Part shown: positions 25,803-36,922 of the stretch, piece by piece
Position numbering within the stretch: position 1 is the stretch's first letter
How the letters are laid out: every line of letters starts with the position of its first letter
Assembly: GCF_000160755.1 (NCBI RefSeq)
Contig: NZ_GG668581.1
Coordinates: 80,283-144,282 of the forward strand
Direction of reading: 5' to 3'
Length of the DNA: 64,000 nt
From: Proteus mirabilis ATCC 29906
GTDB lineage: Bacteria > Pseudomonadota > Gammaproteobacteria > Enterobacterales > Enterobacteriaceae
Program-made: the position numbers and the translations under genes
The notes under the pieces: generated by a model
What the model was told of the DNA's origin: nothing
Databases searched by the model: none
What the model saw: only the letters and a program-made list of their open reading frames with translations

Positions 25803-27056
25803 TTAAGCTATATTTAAAGTGTTATTTATCATTTTAATACGCTTAGCTAATATGGTTGCACAAATAAAACCAAGCAAACTAAAAGTGACCATAATACTAA
25901 ATACATAGTTATATCCTTGAATACCCTCAAAATTATCTAATAATGACCCATAGAGAGCATAAGCAAACATGGAAGGCATATAACCAATAATACATCCAAA
26001 CGCCATCGCTGAACCCGCATATTGTCTTGGTGTTCCAATTTCATCCATTGGTGCAAAGAAAATAGCTCTTTGCGAGAAAATGATTGCACCGAAACCTAAT
26101 GTTGCAGTCATACCTAAATAGACATTCATTGAGTCATGAGGCAACATAATGAAAATAGCCATTGCAATCGCAGATAATAAAAATGTCCATTTCAGATATA
26201 TTGTTGGCGATTTTGCAACTTTGTCAGCTAAAAATCCGCCTAATGGACCACCTATCATTTTTAGTGCATATTGATTAATAATGCCATAGGCACCGATAAG
26301 GGCTATTGGTAGTGCGTAAATATCTTTTAAAAAAGGAATAAAATAAGTTAACCCACAGTAAGCAGAATAAACAAAGAAGATACTCATTGATGCTAACCAT
26401 AAGTTAGGACATTTTACGACATTTTTAATCCCTTCCAAAACTTGGCGATTAGCTTCACTTGCTGAGGAGGTTTCCTTCTTATCGTCATTATCCACAATAA
26501 AATATGTAATTATACCTACTATTATTGTAGCAAGCGTATAATAAATTAATCCTGCTTGCATACCTGCTTTACCTTCACCAAATAAAACAAATATATAAAG
26601 AGCTCCCGAAGCTACTAGAACATCAACAACCCCTCGCCCAGCTTCTAGAAAACCAAACATACGTCCTTGTTCTTCTTTATTTCCTAATAAACGTACCGAT
26701 TTTAGTAAAACAGGCCAATAAACAACCTCGCCGAAAAATGCCATTGCACCAAATGCAATTAAATAACCCGTAAAAGGAGGCAATGTGCTTAAATAAGCAC
26801 CACATAAACCTACCCCAATTAAGCCCGCTGGTAATAAAATTTTCTTAGAGAAGCGATCGGCAATATACAATGATGAAAATAATCCGATTGTTTGAATAAT
26901 GGCATAAATAGTAAAGCCAAAACCAATTTGGGTGTTAGATAATCCCCAATCTTGTTGCATTGGCACATAAAATACATCTTTCATGCTGGATAGTTTGAAT
27001 ATAGTCCCACCACCCAAAATAAGAAAACATAATTTTCCCCATTTATTCATGATCAT
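25803..27056 (-). CDS. MFS transporter of the catabolic islet
   Basis: A 417-residue major facilitator with 12 predicted helices in two six-helix halves and a charged central loop (about 195-210). LYIADRFSKK between helices 2 and 3 and GGFLADKVAKS in the second half are the MFS loop motifs. The overall look recalls YihN-like carriers, but the substrate is unknown. AGGA sits about 3 bp before ATG 27056 and about 9 bp before the in-frame ATG 27050, so the latter may be used. Five bp separate it from the upstream ridA-like gene. The stop codon abuts the btsR relic. Confidence 0.85.
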   Translation of the reverse strand: MIMNKWGKLCFLILGGGTIFKLSSMKDVFYVPMQQDWGLSNTQIGFGFTIYAIIQTIGLFSSLYIADRFSKKILLPAGLIGVGLCGAYLSTLPPFTGYLIAFGAMAFFGEVVYWPVLLKSVRLLGNKEEQGRMFGFLEAGRGVVDVLVASGALYIFVLFGEGKAGMQAGLIYYTLATIIVGIITYFIVDNDDKKETSSASEANRQVLEGIKNVVKCPNLWLASMSIFFVYSAYCGLTYFIPFLKDIYALPIALIGAYGIINQYALKMIGGPLGGFLADKVAKSPTIYLKWTFLLSAIAMAIFIMLPHDSMNVYLGMTATLGFGAIIFSQRAIFFAPMDEIGTPRQYAGSAMAFGCIIGYMPSMFAYALYGSLLDNFEGIQGYNYVFSIMVTFSLLGFICATILAKRIKMINNTLNIA

Positions 27057-27061
27057 ATTTC

Positions 27062-27439
27062 CTATTTTTTATAAGCGATAGCTTCTATTTCAATTAAAAC
27101 ATCTTTAGGTAGACGAGAAACTTCCACACATGAACGAGCTGGGTATTTTCCTGATGTAAAAAAAGAAGAATAAATATTATTAAAAATAGGAAAATCTTTT
27201 ATATCTTTAATAAAACAAGTCGTTTTAACAATATCATCCATTGATGCACCGGCAGCTTCTATAATAGCTTTTAAATTATTCATAGCTTTTAATGTTTGTG
27301 TTTCAATATCATTTCCCATAACAGAACCATCATGAGTATTGAATGGGCAACAACCTGAAATATAAATATGATTTTCAACTTTAATTGCTTGTGAATAAGG
27401 ACCAATAGCTTCTGGTGCTGATGTAGTATTAATAATCAT
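27062..27439 (-). CDS. RidA-family enamine/imine deaminase (second paralogue)
   Basis: A 125-residue RidA-fold protein with PARSCVEVSRLPKDVLIEIEAIAY at the C-terminus, so the substrate arginine is kept. It differs clearly from the housekeeping RidA at 3206, especially in the middle (CCPFNTHDGSVMGNDIE). Placement between an isomerase and a transporter suggests it hydrolyses an imine or enamine intermediate specific to this pathway. Confidence 0.88.
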   Translation of the reverse strand: MIINTTSAPEAIGPYSQAIKVENHIYISGCCPFNTHDGSVMGNDIETQTLKAMNNLKAIIEAAGASMDDIVKTTCFIKDIKDFPIFNNIYSSFFTSGKYPARSCVEVSRLPKDVLIEIEAIAYKK

Positions 27440-27475
27440 GAGATCACTCCAATATTTGATAACTATTTTTATATA

Positions 27476-28438
27476 TTAATAACAATATTTTTTTCTTAGT
27501 TCTTTTAATTTATTAACAGAAACTTGTACACAACGCTCTTGTGCGTCCATTAATGTTTTTAATGCAACAGGAGAAATTTTAGCTGGATAATAATATTCCA
27601 AGGGGTTAATTAATTGCGTATCAAAAGGTGGTGATTTAACTTCAAAGCTTCCACTTAATTCAAATACTCCCCCCGTTCCTTTATCTCTAGCAAAATGAGA
27701 TGTATAGGGAAAACAGTTTTCTAAGTTAATACGTGTTACAGGTGAATGTTCAACTAATAAACGAAAACATTCATCGATATCAATACTCCCTTCACCAAGA
27801 GGCATTCCTGTAATTACCAGTGTTTCATCATCATGTGTAACAATATGATCTTTAAAATGAGTGCTATATGTATAAGGTGCTAATTTGCTCACTGTTACTA
27901 TAGGATCTTCCCACGCCATCATGCCATTACCAATATCACAATGTGCACCAACCCAAATAGAATCAACATTTTTTACAATATTTAAGATTTCATCAGCCGT
28001 TTCATCTTCATGATTTTCTATTGCAAGACGTATACGATATTTTTTTAATAATGGAACAATAGACTTAATATCTTGAATAATTTTAGGGTATTGTTTCGGA
28101 TTGTATTGTCCTCGACGAAACATATAAGTACGTATCACATCAGCACCAATTCCTCGAGCGATATCAATTGCTTTTGTTAATGCCTTTGGTGTTGTAAAAC
28201 GTGTATCTAATTCACAATAAAGATTTTTATCTTCAATTGCCTGACGTACTTTTGCTAAATATTCAGGGCTATCACTTGTTAACACACCAAATTCTGGGTG
28301 TAATCCTTCATCAGGAATGATATTTAATTCGACCCCATCCAGCCCTAATTCAGTTGCTTTATTTATAAAATCAAAAACATCCATTACACCCTGCTGAAAA
28401 AATAGGTGATAGGACTCTGTTTCAATACCTAGTTTCAT
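27476..28438 (-). CDS. Sugar phosphate isomerase/epimerase family TIM-barrel protein
   Basis: A 320-residue xylose-isomerase-like TIM barrel (AP_endonuc_2 family). Likely metal ligands are the Glu and His in AIENHEDE, GAHCDIGN, STHFKDHI and INLENCFP. Family members isomerise or epimerise sugars, inosose, hydroxypyruvate or tagatose derivatives; the substrate here is unknown. First gene of the operon (isomerase, RidA, MFS), divergent from the regulator at 28625. Confidence 0.82.
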   Translation of the reverse strand: MKLGIETESYHLFFQQGVMDVFDFINKATELGLDGVELNIIPDEGLHPEFGVLTSDSPEYLAKVRQAIEDKNLYCELDTRFTTPKALTKAIDIARGIGADVIRTYMFRRGQYNPKQYPKIIQDIKSIVPLLKKYRIRLAIENHEDETADEILNIVKNVDSIWVGAHCDIGNGMMAWEDPIVTVSKLAPYTYSTHFKDHIVTHDDETLVITGMPLGEGSIDIDECFRLLVEHSPVTRINLENCFPYTSHFARDKGTGGVFELSGSFEVKSPPFDTQLINPLEYYYPAKISPVALKTLMDAQERCVQVSVNKLKELRKKYCY

Positions 28439-28624
28439 AATTTCTTCCTCGAATTCCTATACCCGTATTTAGCCATATTAAGAAAATAAAGTATGTGCTT
28501 AGGATCATAAAACTTAACTTAGTATAAAAATATTTTACTCAGTATTATCCGAGTATACTAAACATGGATTTCGACAACTTTTAACGTTAGAATTATTTAA
28601 CTGTAATTATGGGTAAAATTTCTT

Positions 28625-29275
28625 ATGGACCTTCCTACAAACCAAAAGATTACTGAAGAAGATCGGCATCTACTCCGCTCTTATATTCCTTTTCTCGATA
28701 ATTTGGGGCAATTTCTCGGTGATTATTGTGAAATAGTGCTACATAGTTTTGAGGATTTACGCCATTCCGTTATCCACATAGTTAATGGACATGTTACTGG
28801 TCGTGGATTAGGTGCCCCCGTAACAAATATTGCTTTAGAAAAACTCTCAAAATTTAATCGAACAGATCAAATGTGGGAGGTTTATTTCAATACAAAAAGT
28901 GTTCGGCCATTTAAATCATCATCTACTTTAATTGTAAATAATGCAGGTACACCTATTGGTATGATTTGTATGAACTTTGCTCTCGATATGCCATTAAATG
29001 CATTAATAGATAGTTTTACTGATACAAATAATTTAAAACATGAAAATTTTTCACAAGATGTGAATAATCTTGTACAGAATCATCTAGAACCAATTAAAAA
29101 GAGAGTTTACGGAAATAAAAATATTCCAAGTAAATACAAGAATTTAGAGATAATTAAAGAATTAAATGAAAGTGGACTTTTTGAATTTTCAGCAACACAT
29201 AAAATAGTATCCGCCGAATTAGGCATAAGCTCAGCAACAATTTATAAGCATTTAAGAAATTTAAGCAAGAAATAA
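28625..29275 (+). CDS. YheO/DauR-family transcriptional regulator
   Basis: A 216-residue regulator. The N-terminal PAS_6/YheO domain is about residues 15-125 (FLGDYCEIVLHSFEDLRHSVIHIVNG, GMICMNFALD), and the C-terminal HTH_22 is about 165-214 (GLFEFSATHKIVSAELGISSATIYKHLRNL). DauR, the characterised member, controls D-arginine use in Pseudomonas. Divergent from the isomerase-RidA-MFS operon across a 186-bp region, the usual arrangement for a local regulator. The inducer is unknown. Confidence 0.85.
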   Translation: MDLPTNQKITEEDRHLLRSYIPFLDNLGQFLGDYCEIVLHSFEDLRHSVIHIVNGHVTGRGLGAPVTNIALEKLSKFNRTDQMWEVYFNTKSVRPFKSSSTLIVNNAGTPIGMICMNFALDMPLNALIDSFTDTNNLKHENFSQDVNNLVQNHLEPIKKRVYGNKNIPSKYKNLEIIKELNESGLFEFSATHKIVSAELGISSATIYKHLRNLSKK

Positions 29276-29389
29276 TAATAAGATTTACTTATTGTCTAGT
29301 AGGAGATGGGATCACTCCTGTCGTCCTCTAACAGCGCCCTACTTACGGCTGCATATAAGGCGCCAAACACCATGCTCAGCATACTATAA

Positions 29390-29420
29390 AAAAACCAGTC
29401 CATTGTATGGACTGGTTTTT
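29390..29420. terminator. Terminator of deaD (probably bidirectional)
   Basis: A 14-bp perfect stem (29390-29403 with 29407-29420) with a 3-nt loop has A/T tails on both sides. It ends the deaD operon and probably also the regulator. A diverged copy lies at 25449-25481. The rest of 29276-29389 contains nothing recognised. Confidence 0.88.
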
Positions 29421-29457
29421 ATCAATTCAGCTTAAAATTGAATAAACTTTAAGTTTC

Positions 29458-31293
29458 TTATTGATTATGAGTACTACTACGGCGACGTGGTGCATTTTCG
29501 TTATTACCGCGACCACGGAAGTTACCACGCTCGCCATTACCACGGCGTGGTGGTTGATCGCCTTTACTAAAGCGACGACCACCTTGTGGCTGACCATCAC
29601 GACGGCTGCTATTACGGCGCTCACGGTAAGGTTGTGCATCACCCACTAACTGCATATTCAATGGTTTATTCATAATGCGAGTACGAGTGAAGTGGCTTAA
29701 TAAATCGCCTGGCATCCCTTTTGGTAACTCAATGGTTGAGTGAGAGCCATATAATTTGATATTACCAATATAACGGCTACTGATATCGCCTTCGTTGGCA
29801 ATAGCACCAACAATATGACGAACCTCAACCCCATCATCACGACCCACTTCAATACGATAAAGATCCATTTCACCCGCATCACGGCGCTCACGACGTGGAG
29901 AACGTTCGCGATCGTTACGGCGATCGTCACGATCGTTAAATTCACGACGAGGACGACGTACTGGATCAGGTGGCAGAATAAGTGCACGCTCACCTTGAGC
30001 CATTTTCAGTAATACCGCCGCCAATGTTTCCATATCTAACGCTTCTTCACCTTGTGGCGCTAATTTTGGTAACAATGCACGATATTGGTCAAGGTTACTT
30101 GTTTCTAACTGTTGAGCGATTTGCTGAGCAAATTTTTCCTGACGACGCTGACTAATCAGCTCTGCGTTTGGTAACTCAACTTCAGGAATAGACATCTTCA
30201 TCGTGCGCTCGATATTGCGCAGTAAACGGCGCTCACGATTATCAACAAATAGAATTGCACGACCCGCACGACCTGCACGGCCAGTACGGCCAATACGATG
30301 TACATAAGACTCTGAATCCATAGGGATATCATAGTTGACAACCAAGCTGATACGGTCAACATCCAGACCACGCGCAGCAACATCCGTTGCGATAAGGATA
30401 TCTAAACGGCCGTTTTTCAGACGCTCTAATGTTTGCTCACGCAGAGACTGATTCATGTCACCATTCAATGCCGCACTGTTATAGCCATTACGCTCTAAGG
30501 TTTCTGCTACTTCTAAGGTCGCATTTTTTGTACGAACGAAAATAATAGCTGCATCGAAATCTTCTGCTTCTAAGAAACGGATTAATGCTTCATTTTTACG
30601 TGCACCATAAGTCATCCAATAGCTTTGGCTAATATCTGGGCGTGTAGTTACACTGCTTTGAATACGTACTTCTTTTGGATCATTCATAAAGCGACGTGTA
30701 ATACGACGGATAGCTTCTGGCATCGTCGCAGAGAATAATGCAGTCTGGTGCTCTGCTGGGATCTTACTTAAGATATTTTCAACATCTTCAATAAAGCCCA
30801 TACGTAACATTTCATCAGCTTCATCTAATACTAAACCTTTTAGTTTAGATAAATCTAATGTGCCACGGTTTAAGTGATCTAATAAACGACCCGGTGTACC
30901 CACAACAACTTGTGGCCCTTGGCGTAATGCACGTAGTTGAACGTCATAGCGTTGGCCACCATACAGAGCAACGACATTCACTTTTGGTAAATGTTTAGAA
31001 AAATCTTCAATGGCTTCGGCAACCTGAACCGCAAGTTCACGGGTTGGTGCTAACACTAAAATTTGTGGTGCTTTTAATGATTCATCTAGATTGTGTAATA
31101 ACGGTAAGCTAAACGCAGCGGTTTTACCACTACCGGTTTGTGCCATACCTAGAACATCATTGCCATCTAAAAGGAAAGGAATACATTGTTGCTGAATTGG
31201 AGAAGGCTTCTCGTAGCCTAAATCATTCAGTGCAGTCAAAATAGGTGCTGATAAACCTAGATCAGCAAAAGTCATATCGGTTTCAGTAGTCAT
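29458..31293 (-). CDS. deaD: DEAD-box ATP-dependent RNA helicase DeaD/CsdA
   Basis: A cold-shock RNA helicase acting in ribosome assembly, mRNA decay and translation initiation. The 611-residue product has AQTGSGKT (motif I), DEAD in [12 protein letters not shown] (motif III), [11 protein letters not shown] (motif VI), a DbpA/CsdA-type RNA-binding domain (about 485-560) and an Arg/Gly-rich tail. ATG 31293 is preferred over 31308 because GAGG lies 8-9 bp upstream. It lies downstream of pnp-nlpI as in E. coli. Confidence 0.95.
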   Translation of the reverse strand: MTTETDMTFADLGLSAPILTALNDLGYEKPSPIQQQCIPFLLDGNDVLGMAQTGSGKTAAFSLPLLHNLDESLKAPQILVLAPTRELAVQVAEAIEDFSKHLPKVNVVALYGGQRYDVQLRALRQGPQVVVGTPGRLLDHLNRGTLDLSKLKGLVLDEADEMLRMGFIEDVENILSKIPAEHQTALFSATMPEAIRRITRRFMNDPKEVRIQSSVTTRPDISQSYWMTYGARKNEALIRFLEAEDFDAAIIFVRTKNATLEVAETLERNGYNSAALNGDMNQSLREQTLERLKNGRLDILIATDVAARGLDVDRISLVVNYDIPMDSESYVHRIGRTGRAGRAGRAILFVDNRERRLLRNIERTMKMSIPEVELPNAELISQRRQEKFAQQIAQQLETSNLDQYRALLPKLAPQGEEALDMETLAAVLLKMAQGERALILPPDPVRRPRREFNDRDDRRNDRERSPRRERRDAGEMDLYRIEVGRDDGVEVRHIVGAIANEGDISSRYIGNIKLYGSHSTIELPKGMPGDLLSHFTRTRIMNKPLNMQLVGDAQPYRERRNSSRRDGQPQGGRRFSKGDQPPRRGNGERGNFRGRGNNENAPRRRSSTHNQ

Positions 31294-31464
31294 GTCACTG
31301 TGCCTCATTCATTATGGCGGCCAGTTGACATAACATACCGCATGGTTTGTCGGTCTTTATCATCTAAAATGTGAACTGGCTCAAATTATATTATTAAACG
31401 AACAAACAAGCCCTCATCCTATGCAGATGATGGCTTTCAAACTGATCAAAGAAATGTTCGTCAG

Positions 31465-32352
31465 CTATTGCTGGTCCGATTCCGCTAGGTCTTCTTGTTG
31501 GCCTAACAGTGCTAATTCCAACAATGCGTAGCGGTGCTCAACAAAGTTATGTGCGTTGTTGGCAACCGTCAGCTTGAATAACGCTTCAGCGCTATCCATG
31601 TCCCCCAGACTTAGGTAATATTTACCTAAATAGAAGTTAGTTTCACTAAGATGCTCAGCGAGCGAAGTGTTATCGGTTGACGTTTCATTTAGCCTTTCCA
31701 TTAATGTTTTTTCACTAATGTCACCTAAATAAAACTCAACTATATTCCATCCCCATTGTCCCGTTTTATTCGCCTTTAAGTATCGCTGTTTCAGCTGTTT
31801 TTTAGCAGAATCAGAGTCTATCTCTTTTTCAACAAGATATAACCAAAGCGAACGAATGGGATCATTTGGATCGACCTGATAAAACGCCTGCAGATCATCC
31901 TGCGCCAATTTCAATCGGCCACCATAGTATAAAGCGATACCTCGATTAAAACGCGCATTATTGTAAGTTGGATCAAGCTCTAAAACAGAATCAAACGCTT
32001 CATAAGCAGCATCATAATTCGCTGCTTGCGTAAAATAGATACCTAGAAAATTAAAAATCTCTAGCATATCTGGTCTCATTGACAACGCCATTGAAAAATC
32101 ATTGCGCGCCAATGCTCTTAAACCGAGACTATCATACAGCACACCACGCTCATATAAAAGCTGTGCATATTCATCTTCGGTTAATGAACGGCTCGCCAGA
32201 ATTTGTTCTATACGAGCCAATATCACTTCTTGTTGTAAAGAAGGCTGTAGTGGAGTAGCAAAAATAGCATTCTTACGCCATTCTGGACTAGTGCTGCACC
32301 CGGAAATAAAGATGAAAACAGCAATAGAACAACCGCGCAGAAATGTTTTCAT
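31465..32352 (-). CDS. nlpI: Outer-membrane lipoprotein NlpI
   Basis: A 295-residue TPR lipoprotein that in E. coli scaffolds peptidoglycan hydrolases and adapts substrates to the protease Prc. The lipobox is FISGCSTSP, with the lipidated Cys at about residue 19. Several TPR helices follow ([43 protein letters not shown]). Length matches the E. coli protein (294). Between pnp and deaD as expected. Confidence 0.95.
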   Translation of the reverse strand: MKTFLRGCSIAVFIFISGCSTSPEWRKNAIFATPLQPSLQQEVILARIEQILASRSLTEDEYAQLLYERGVLYDSLGLRALARNDFSMALSMRPDMLEIFNFLGIYFTQAANYDAAYEAFDSVLELDPTYNNARFNRGIALYYGGRLKLAQDDLQAFYQVDPNDPIRSLWLYLVEKEIDSDSAKKQLKQRYLKANKTGQWGWNIVEFYLGDISEKTLMERLNETSTDNTSLAEHLSETNFYLGKYYLSLGDMDSAEALFKLTVANNAHNFVEHRYALLELALLGQQEDLAESDQQ

Positions 32353-32426
32353 TTCTCACTCCCAAAGTCAGACTCTTTCAACAAAAAGCGTTTTATGACG
32401 TCCTACTTGTCAATCATAATAAGTCT

Positions 32427-32456
32427 CTACCGATACCTATGTCTAGATATCGGTAG
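32427..32456 (-). terminator. Hairpin between pnp and nlpI
   Basis: A 9-bp perfect stem (32427-32435 with 32448-32456) lies 10 bp after the pnp stop. The U tract is poor, so it may be a partial terminator or 3-prime stabiliser. Confidence 0.5.
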
Positions 32457-32466
32457 TAGAATATCA

Positions 32467-34596
32467 TTAATTTGCAGGATCTTCAGAAGAAGTTTCAGCT
32501 GCTTCCTGCTGGGTTGCTTGAGCCTCTTTCATGCTTAAGCGGATACGGCCTTGGCGGTCAATTTCCAGTACTTTCACTGGAACTTCTTGACCCATAGTCA
32601 GGTAATCACTTACTTTCTCAACGCGTTTGTCTGCGATTTGAGAAATATGCACCAGACCTTCTTTACCACCACCGATAGCAACAAATGCACCGAAATCAAC
32701 GATACGTGTTACTTTACCGTTATAGATACGGCCAACTTCGACTTCTGCCGTGATCTCTTCGATACGAGCGATAGCTTGTTTTGCTTGTTCGCCACTAGTA
32801 GCTGCAATTTTCACTGTACCATCATCTTCGATTTCGATAGTGGTCCCAGTTTCTTCCGTTAATGCACGGATAACCGAACCACCCTTACCGATAACATCTT
32901 TGATCTTATCAGCATTGATTTTGATAGTGTGAATACGTGGTGCAAACTCAGAAATTTCTGCACGCGGCTGGCTAATTGCACTTTCCATTACCCCTAAAAT
33001 ATGCAGACGTGCGCTTTTCGCTTGATTTAACGCAACTTGCATAATTTCACGAGTGATACCTTCGATTTTGATATCCATTTGTAATGCACTGACTCCGTTA
33101 CGGCTACCCGCAACTTTAAAGTCCATATCACCTAAATGGTCTTCATCACCTAAAATATCAGAAAGAACAACGAAGTTTTCACCTTCTTTTACCAGACCCA
33201 TTGCAATACCAGCAACAGATTCTTTAATTGGTACACCCGCATCCATCAGTGCTAAAGAAGCACCACAAACAGATGCCATTGAAGATGAACCATTGGATTC
33301 TGTAATTTCAGACACTACACGTACTGTGTATGGGAATTCTTCAATCGTTGGCATAACGGCTAATACACCACGTTTTGCTAAACGACCATGACCAATTTCA
33401 CGACGTTTTGGCGAACCCATCATACCTGTTTCACCGACAGAATATGGAGGGAAGTTGTAGTGCAGTAAGAAGGTATCGGTATGCTCACCCATGATGTCAT
33501 CAATGGTTTGTGCATCACGTGCAGTACCTAAAGTAGCTGTTACTAATGCTTGAGTTTCGCCACGAGTAAATAGCGCAGAGCCATGTGTACGTGGTAATAA
33601 ACCTGTACGAATATCTAAAGCACGTACCATGTCTTTTTCACGACCATCGATACGAGGTTCACCCGCTAATACACGAGCACGAACAATTTTCTTCTCTAAA
33701 CCAGAGAAAATTTCAATGATTTCGCCTTCGTCTAAAGACTCATCTTCTGCTAATAATGTGCTGATCACTTCATCACGAATAGCATCGATTTGCTCATAAC
33801 GCTCTTGTTTTTCAGTAATACGATACGCATCACCAATACGAGTTTGTGCTAATTGAGCAATACGATCATGTAAAGATTGGTTAATAGGCTCTGGTGCCCA
33901 ATCCCATTTTTCTTTACCGACTTCGGCAACTAATGCATTGATATTTTCAATCACAACTTGTTGTTGTTCATGACCAAATACCACTGCACCTAACATTTGT
34001 TCTTCTGATAATAAATCAGCTTCTGATTCAACCATCAGTACCGCACCCGCAGTACCTGCAACCACTAAGTCTAATTTACTAATTTTCAGTTCATCAACGG
34101 TTGGGTTCAGTACATATTGACCATCAATAAAGCCAACACGAGCACCACCGATAGGACCATTGAAAGGTACACCTGATAATGACAGTGCTGCAGAAGCACC
34201 AATCATAGCAACGATATCTGGGTTAACTTGTGGATTAACAGAAACCACAGTCGCAACTACTTGGATTTCGTTTAAGAACCCTTCTGGGAATAGTGGGCGT
34301 AAAGGGCGGTCAATAAGACGCGCGATTAAAGTTTCACCTTCGCCAGGACGACCTTCACGACGGAAGAAACTTCCTGGAATACGGCCAGCTGCGTATGAAC
34401 GCTCTTGATAGTTAACGGTGAGTGGGAAGAAGTCTTGTCCTTCTTTCACTTTTTTCTTAGCAACAACGGTAACAAAAACAGCAGTGCCGTCCATGTCAAC
34501 CATTACAGCAGCCGTTGCTTGGCGAGCCATCATGCCCGTTTCTAACGTAACGGTATGTTGACCGTATTGAAATTTACGAACTGTAGGATTCAGCAA
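32467..34596 (-). CDS. pnp: Polynucleotide phosphorylase
   Basis: 3-prime-to-5-prime phosphorolytic exoribonuclease of the degradosome, 709 residues. It has two RNase PH domains, a KH domain ([17 protein letters not shown], about 560-575) and an S1 domain (about 620-690, [18 protein letters not shown]). The start codon is TTG at 34596 behind AAGGA; E. coli pnp also uses UUG. A long stem-loop in its leader is the likely RNase III site for autocontrol. The C-terminal tail is short and acidic. Confidence 0.97.
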   Translation of the reverse strand: MLNPTVRKFQYGQHTVTLETGMMARQATAAVMVDMDGTAVFVTVVAKKKVKEGQDFFPLTVNYQERSYAAGRIPGSFFRREGRPGEGETLIARLIDRPLRPLFPEGFLNEIQVVATVVSVNPQVNPDIVAMIGASAALSLSGVPFNGPIGGARVGFIDGQYVLNPTVDELKISKLDLVVAGTAGAVLMVESEADLLSEEQMLGAVVFGHEQQQVVIENINALVAEVGKEKWDWAPEPINQSLHDRIAQLAQTRIGDAYRITEKQERYEQIDAIRDEVISTLLAEDESLDEGEIIEIFSGLEKKIVRARVLAGEPRIDGREKDMVRALDIRTGLLPRTHGSALFTRGETQALVTATLGTARDAQTIDDIMGEHTDTFLLHYNFPPYSVGETGMMGSPKRREIGHGRLAKRGVLAVMPTIEEFPYTVRVVSEITESNGSSSMASVCGASLALMDAGVPIKESVAGIAMGLVKEGENFVVLSDILGDEDHLGDMDFKVAGSRNGVSALQMDIKIEGITREIMQVALNQAKSARLHILGVMESAISQPRAEISEFAPRIHTIKINADKIKDVIGKGGSVIRALTEETGTTIEIEDDGTVKIAATSGEQAKQAIARIEEITAEVEVGRIYNGKVTRIVDFGAFVAIGGGKEGLVHISQIADKRVEKVSDYLTMGQEVPVKVLEIDRQGRIRLSMKEAQATQQEAAETSSEDPAN

Positions 34597-34668
34597 AATA
34601 ATATCCTTTATCTTATTGTCGCATGATATTTAGCGACGATGAATAATCTTTTCTCCGCTACGTCCCCT

Positions 34669-34723
34669 CGCGACTAATGGAAATATTTAACTTAACCACG
34701 TTTAAACACTTTCATTAGCCGCG
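34669..34723 (-). promoter_or_regulatory. Long stem-loop in the pnp leader (probable RNase III site)
   Basis: CGCG-A-CTAATG-G-AAA (34669-34683) pairs with TTTCATTAG-C-CGCG (34710-34723) in an interrupted stem of about 13 bp. It lies about 73 nt upstream of the pnp start. In E. coli a leader stem-loop here is cut by RNase III and then targeted by PNPase for autoregulation. Confidence 0.6.
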
Positions 34724-34823
34724 CGAATTGTCGCAACTAGAGAGACTAAATAACCATCACCACATTAAAACATAACGACTCATTTTTGAAATAGCACTTT
34801 CTTAAAAATAGCACTTTCTAGTA

Positions 34824-34849
34824 GAAAAGGGGCCTACGGGCCCCTTTTC
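34824..34849 (-). terminator. Terminator after rpsO
   Basis: A perfect 11-bp GC-rich stem (34824-34834 with 34839-34849) lies 17 bp after the rpsO stop. Read-through would reach pnp, as in the E. coli rpsO-pnp arrangement. A 14-bp direct repeat (34789-34802 and 34806-34819) follows it. Confidence 0.85.
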
Positions 34850-34865
34850 ACTGAAACTCACTTGA

Positions 34866-35135
34866 TTAGCGACGCAGACCTAAACGTTCAATCAGTGCAG
34901 TATAACGAGCTACATCTTTACGTTTCAGGTAGTCCAGCAGATTACGACGGCTGGAAACTTTACGCAGCAGACCACGACGGCTGTGGTGATCTTTTTTGTG
35001 CTCTGAAAAGTGACCTTGCAGGTGGTTGATTTCTGCAGTCAGCAGTGCGATCTGAACTTCGCTTGAGCCAGTATCGTTAGCATCACGACCGAATTCAGCA
35101 ACGATCTTTGCTTTCGCTTCAGTACTTAGAGACAT
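34866..35135 (-). CDS. rpsO: 30S ribosomal protein S15
   Basis: An 89-residue primary 16S rRNA-binding protein, full length for the family, with [27 protein letters not shown] typical of bacterial S15. GGAG precedes the ATG. Ends at a strong terminator before pnp. Confidence 0.98.
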   Translation of the reverse strand: MSLSTEAKAKIVAEFGRDANDTGSSEVQIALLTAEINHLQGHFSEHKKDHHSRRGLLRKVSSRRNLLDYLKRKDVARYTALIERLGLRR

Positions 35136-35257
35136 AATAAAACTCCAATAAAAGTAAAATTTTCAGATAGCCAATCTCTAATTCAGCTATCCAACTCAGC
35201 CACCTAAACAGATAGCCGCATTATTCTACGCTTCAAACACACTTAGCGCAAGAATTG

Positions 35258-36214
35258 CTATTCAGGGTTATTGAGTGCGTGATAATCCACGACTAATCTT
35301 TTCGGTGCAACTAGACCATCTTTGATGATCGCAAGGCCAATAAATTTTTTCTCATCGCCTTCGGTGACTCTGACCCATTCCCCTTCATCCAAGGTGTGAT
35401 TTACCCGAACCGGTTGCCCCAGTTTTAAGTAACCCGCCATAATGGCGGTTAAATGCACCACAGAGAAATGTGCAACCGCAGTATCCATAGGCAATAATAA
35501 GGCATCTAACGCAGGAAATGGTGACTCATCTTGTTGCTGAGCATCATCAATGATTGCGCGCAATTGCTCAAGCGTCACCATACGCTCTTTCGGATAATCT
35601 GCGACTTCTAAACGACGTAAGAAAATCACATGGGCACCACAGTTTAATTTCTCACCCAGATCATCAATGATAGTGCGAATATAGGTACCTTTAGAACAAT
35701 GAATTTCTAGTTCTAACTCATCGTCTTCCCAGCGAATAAATTGCAATTCATACACGATAATGGGTCTTGCTTCTCGCTCAACTTCAATACCTTGTCTTGC
35801 ATATTCATAAAGTGGTTTACCTTGATGCTTAAGGGCTGAATACATTGAAGGAATTTGCAATGTTTCACCACGAAAACTCTCTAACGCAGCATCGAGCGCT
35901 TGCTGGTTAAACTGTACAGGTCGTTGCTGGATCACTTGTCCATGAGCATCAGAGGTATCTGTTCTTTCACCTAATTTGGCAATCACTCGATAGCGTTTAT
36001 CTGAATCCAATAAAAACTGTGAAAACTTTGTCGCTTCACCTAAACAGATAGGAAGCATACCTGTCGCTAAAGGATCTAAAGCGCCGGTATGCCCCGCTTT
36101 ACTTGCATTAAACATACGGCGTACTTTTTGCAAAGCGTCATTCGATGAAATATCTTGAGGCTTATCAAGCAATAATACGCCGTTAATCTCACGCCCTTTA
36201 CGACGACGCCCCAT
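35258..36214 (-). CDS. truB: tRNA pseudouridine(55) synthase TruB
   Basis: A 318-residue enzyme that makes pseudouridine 55 in the T loop of tRNAs. The catalytic Asp is in [15 protein letters not shown], near residue 48. LLLDKP near the start and a C-terminal PUA-like domain are present. The start overlaps the rbfA stop by one base (TAATG-type junction), indicating coupled translation. Confidence 0.97.
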   Translation of the reverse strand: MGRRRKGREINGVLLLDKPQDISSNDALQKVRRMFNASKAGHTGALDPLATGMLPICLGEATKFSQFLLDSDKRYRVIAKLGERTDTSDAHGQVIQQRPVQFNQQALDAALESFRGETLQIPSMYSALKHQGKPLYEYARQGIEVEREARPIIVYELQFIRWEDDELELEIHCSKGTYIRTIIDDLGEKLNCGAHVIFLRRLEVADYPKERMVTLEQLRAIIDDAQQQDESPFPALDALLLPMDTAVAHFSVVHLTAIMAGYLKLGQPVRVNHTLDEGEWVRVTEGDEKKFIGLAIIKDGLVAPKRLVVDYHALNNPE

Positions 36215-36615
36215 TACTCTTCCTCTTTATGACGGCGTTTTTCATCATCTTTGACAACATTTGACACAAGGTTAGACATACGCATACCTTCAACTAATGA
36301 ATTGTCATAAGCAAATGTTAGCTCAGGAACAACACGTAAGCGCATCGCTTTACCTAATAAAGAGCGAATAAAGCCTGCTGCTTCGTTAAGGGCTTTTAAG
36401 CCATTTTCTACCATTTCTTCATCGCTTTCTTCACCTGCTGATAGGTTTAAAAAGGTGACAAATACTTTGGCGTAAGCCAGATCACGTGAAATTTCAACAC
36501 CGGATACGGTGGCCATTCCAATACGTGGATCTTTTACTTCGCGCTGTAAAATGATGGCGATTTCTTTTTGCATTTCCTGAGAAACACGCTGAGCACGGCT
36601 AAAATCTCTTGCCAT
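36214..36615 (-). CDS. rbfA: 30S ribosome-binding factor RbfA
   Basis: A 133-residue KH-like assembly factor that binds the 16S 5-prime helix region and is needed for 30S maturation and cold growth. ATG 36615 gives [20 protein letters not shown], matching E. coli; GGGAGAG lies upstream. A longer ORF from 36645 adds ten residues containing that ribosome-binding site and is rejected. Confidence 0.96.
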   Translation of the reverse strand: MARDFSRAQRVSQEMQKEIAIILQREVKDPRIGMATVSGVEISRDLAYAKVFVTFLNLSAGEESDEEMVENGLKALNEAAGFIRSLLGKAMRLRVVPELTFAYDNSLVEGMRMSNLVSNVVKDDEKRRHKEEE

Positions 36616-36875
36616 TTTATCTCTCCCTGACAATGTCGTTATCACTCTATTGTCATTATTGATCCAATTTTAAAATCGATGATATCTAAAGAGTATACAT
36701 AAAGTCACGTTTCACAACCGCTTTACGCTTTTTTTCTCTTTAGCAATAAATCTGCTCTTTAGCGTTATCTTACCCTGTTCTTTTAATGACATAAATTACT
36801 GAAAGCCAATCTATTTCGCTTATATTGAAAAATACAGAAAAGAATAAAGGGGGAATAGCACAAAGAGAGGAATAA

Positions 36876-36899
36876 GAAGGGAGCCATTAAGCTCCCTTC
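36876..36899 (-). terminator. Hairpin between infB and rbfA
   Basis: A 9-bp GC-rich stem (36876-36884 with 36891-36899) lies 24 bp after infB. The U tract is weak, so read-through into rbfA-truB is likely. The remainder of the 307-bp gap is AT-rich and probably carries a promoter, but none is clear. Confidence 0.6.
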
Positions 36900-36922
36900 C
36901 TTTTTAAATCAGACGTACTCGA

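Noticed and set aside
29427-29993. Several ORFs opposite or out of frame with the 3-prime end of deaD
   Set aside because: The Arg/Gly-rich tail of DeaD produces stop-poor shadow frames. No start signals or family resemblance.
34789-34819. 14-bp direct repeat (AAATAGCACTTTCT) between rpsO and pnp
   Set aside because: Two short copies only, with a 17-bp period in AT-rich spacer. Probably a local slippage duplication without clear function.
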